A stretch of 40,163 nt of DNA from DATKKM01 sp035542855 (lineage in GTDB: Bacteria; Chloroflexota; Dehalococcoidia; SM23-28-2; RBG-16-64-32), in assembly GCA_035542855.1 (NCBI GenBank), contig DATKKM010000021.1, positions 1 to 40,163 of the forward strand. Direction: 5' to 3'. Shown here in pieces: positions 39,800 to 40,163 of the stretch. The translations under genes and the position numbers were made by a program. Under the pieces are notes generated by a model. The model saw only the letters and a list, made by a program, of their open reading frames with translations, did not search any database and was not told where the DNA came from. Within the stretch, counting starts at the first letter, position 1; every line of letters starts with the position of its first letter.

Positions 39800-40163
39800 G
39801 AGCACCCGTCCAGGAACGATCGCAGCAGACGCGGAAGCGCCTGCTGGCGGCCGCGCGCCGCGCCTTCAGCGAACGCGGGTTCGCAGGCGCCTCGATGGAG
39901 GCGATCGCCGAGGAGGCGGGCGTGACGCGCGGCCCCCTCTACCACTTCTTCGACGACAAGACCGACCTCTTCCGCGCCGTCTACGCCGAGATCGAGCACG
40001 AGCTGACGGCTCGCATCGCCGCCGAGATCCAGGCGCGGTCGGGCGCCGCCGCGGACGCGCTGGACGATGTGCGGCTGGGCGCCCAGGCCTTCCTGGACGC
40101 GGGCCTGGAGCCTTCGCTCCAGCGCATCGCCTTCGTGGAAGCGCCGTATGTGCTGGGCCGCGG
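39793..40163 (+). CDS. TetR/AcrR family transcriptional regulator (partial, C-terminus beyond window)
   Basis: About 123 residues are visible. The N-terminal helix-turn-helix (about 12-58: RKRLLAAARRAFSERGF, SMEAIAEEAGVTRGPLYHFF) is complete; the ligand-binding domain continues past the right edge. It is the only plus-strand gene in the window. The ATG at 39793 has no Shine-Dalgarno, so the message may be leaderless. The palindrome 3 bp upstream suggests it represses itself and the P450 gene. Confidence 0.92.
   Translation, partial: MSRAPVQERSQQTRKRLLAAARRAFSERGFAGASMEAIAEEAGVTRGPLYHFFDDKTDLFRAVYAEIEHELTARIAAEIQARSGAAADALDDVRLGAQAFLDAGLEPSLQRIAFVEAPYVLGR

Overview
This is a GC-rich bacterial chromosome segment with densely packed genes, all on the minus strand except one partial regulator at the right edge. 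The ribosomal proteins, a zinc-type S14, a b6-type cytochrome b, a bacterial T-box and many Ala/Pro/Glu-rich protein tails suggest a Chloroflexota bacterium, possibly close to Dehalococcoidia. This placement is inference from gene style, not a phylogeny.

Layout, left to right. (1) 1-9115: branched-chain amino acid genes and small neighbours. A partial ilvB and ilvD lie behind a T-box riboswitch with a valine (GUC) specifier and its own terminator. Then come an HtrA protease, a DUF192 lipoprotein, a geranylgeranyl-reductase-type flavoprotein, an SGNH hydrolase lipoprotein, a PH-domain membrane protein and ilvE. (2) 9227-30091: one fused str-S10-spc-alpha super-cluster, read right to left: rpsL, rpsG, fusA, then rpsJ through rplO, secY, adk, map, infA, rpmJ, rpsM, rpsK, rpsD, rpoA, rplQ, truA, rplM, rpsI. 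tuf is missing from its usual place between fusA and rpsJ. rplD, rpsC, rpsQ and rpoA carry long low-complexity C-terminal tails. (3) 30339-32829: a PgpH-like 7TM-HD phosphodiesterase, a YqeY protein and rpsU, behind a strong promoter. (4) 32880-33277: two tandem desulforedoxin-like miniproteins. (5) 33300-37773: a menaquinol:cytochrome c reductase operon: an unannotated 42-residue membrane peptide, cytochrome b, a subunit-IV-like protein with a Cys/His-rich outside loop, Rieske protein, a cytochrome c-cupredoxin fusion and a separate cupredoxin lipoprotein. (6) 37826-40163: a crotonase and a cytochrome P450, divergent from a TetR regulator whose likely palindromic operator sits inside the P450 promoter.

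How it works together: region 2 makes ribosomes, RNA polymerase alpha and the Sec translocon. Region 5 is an electron-transfer chain from quinol through Rieske and haem c to copper carriers. Region 1 links valine supply to ilvD transcription. Region 6 looks like a self-contained regulated catabolic or tailoring unit. I see no CRISPR array, tRNA, rRNA, prophage or insertion sequence. The best candidates for something new are the 42-residue peptide and unusual architecture of the bc complex, and the extended ribosomal protein tails.
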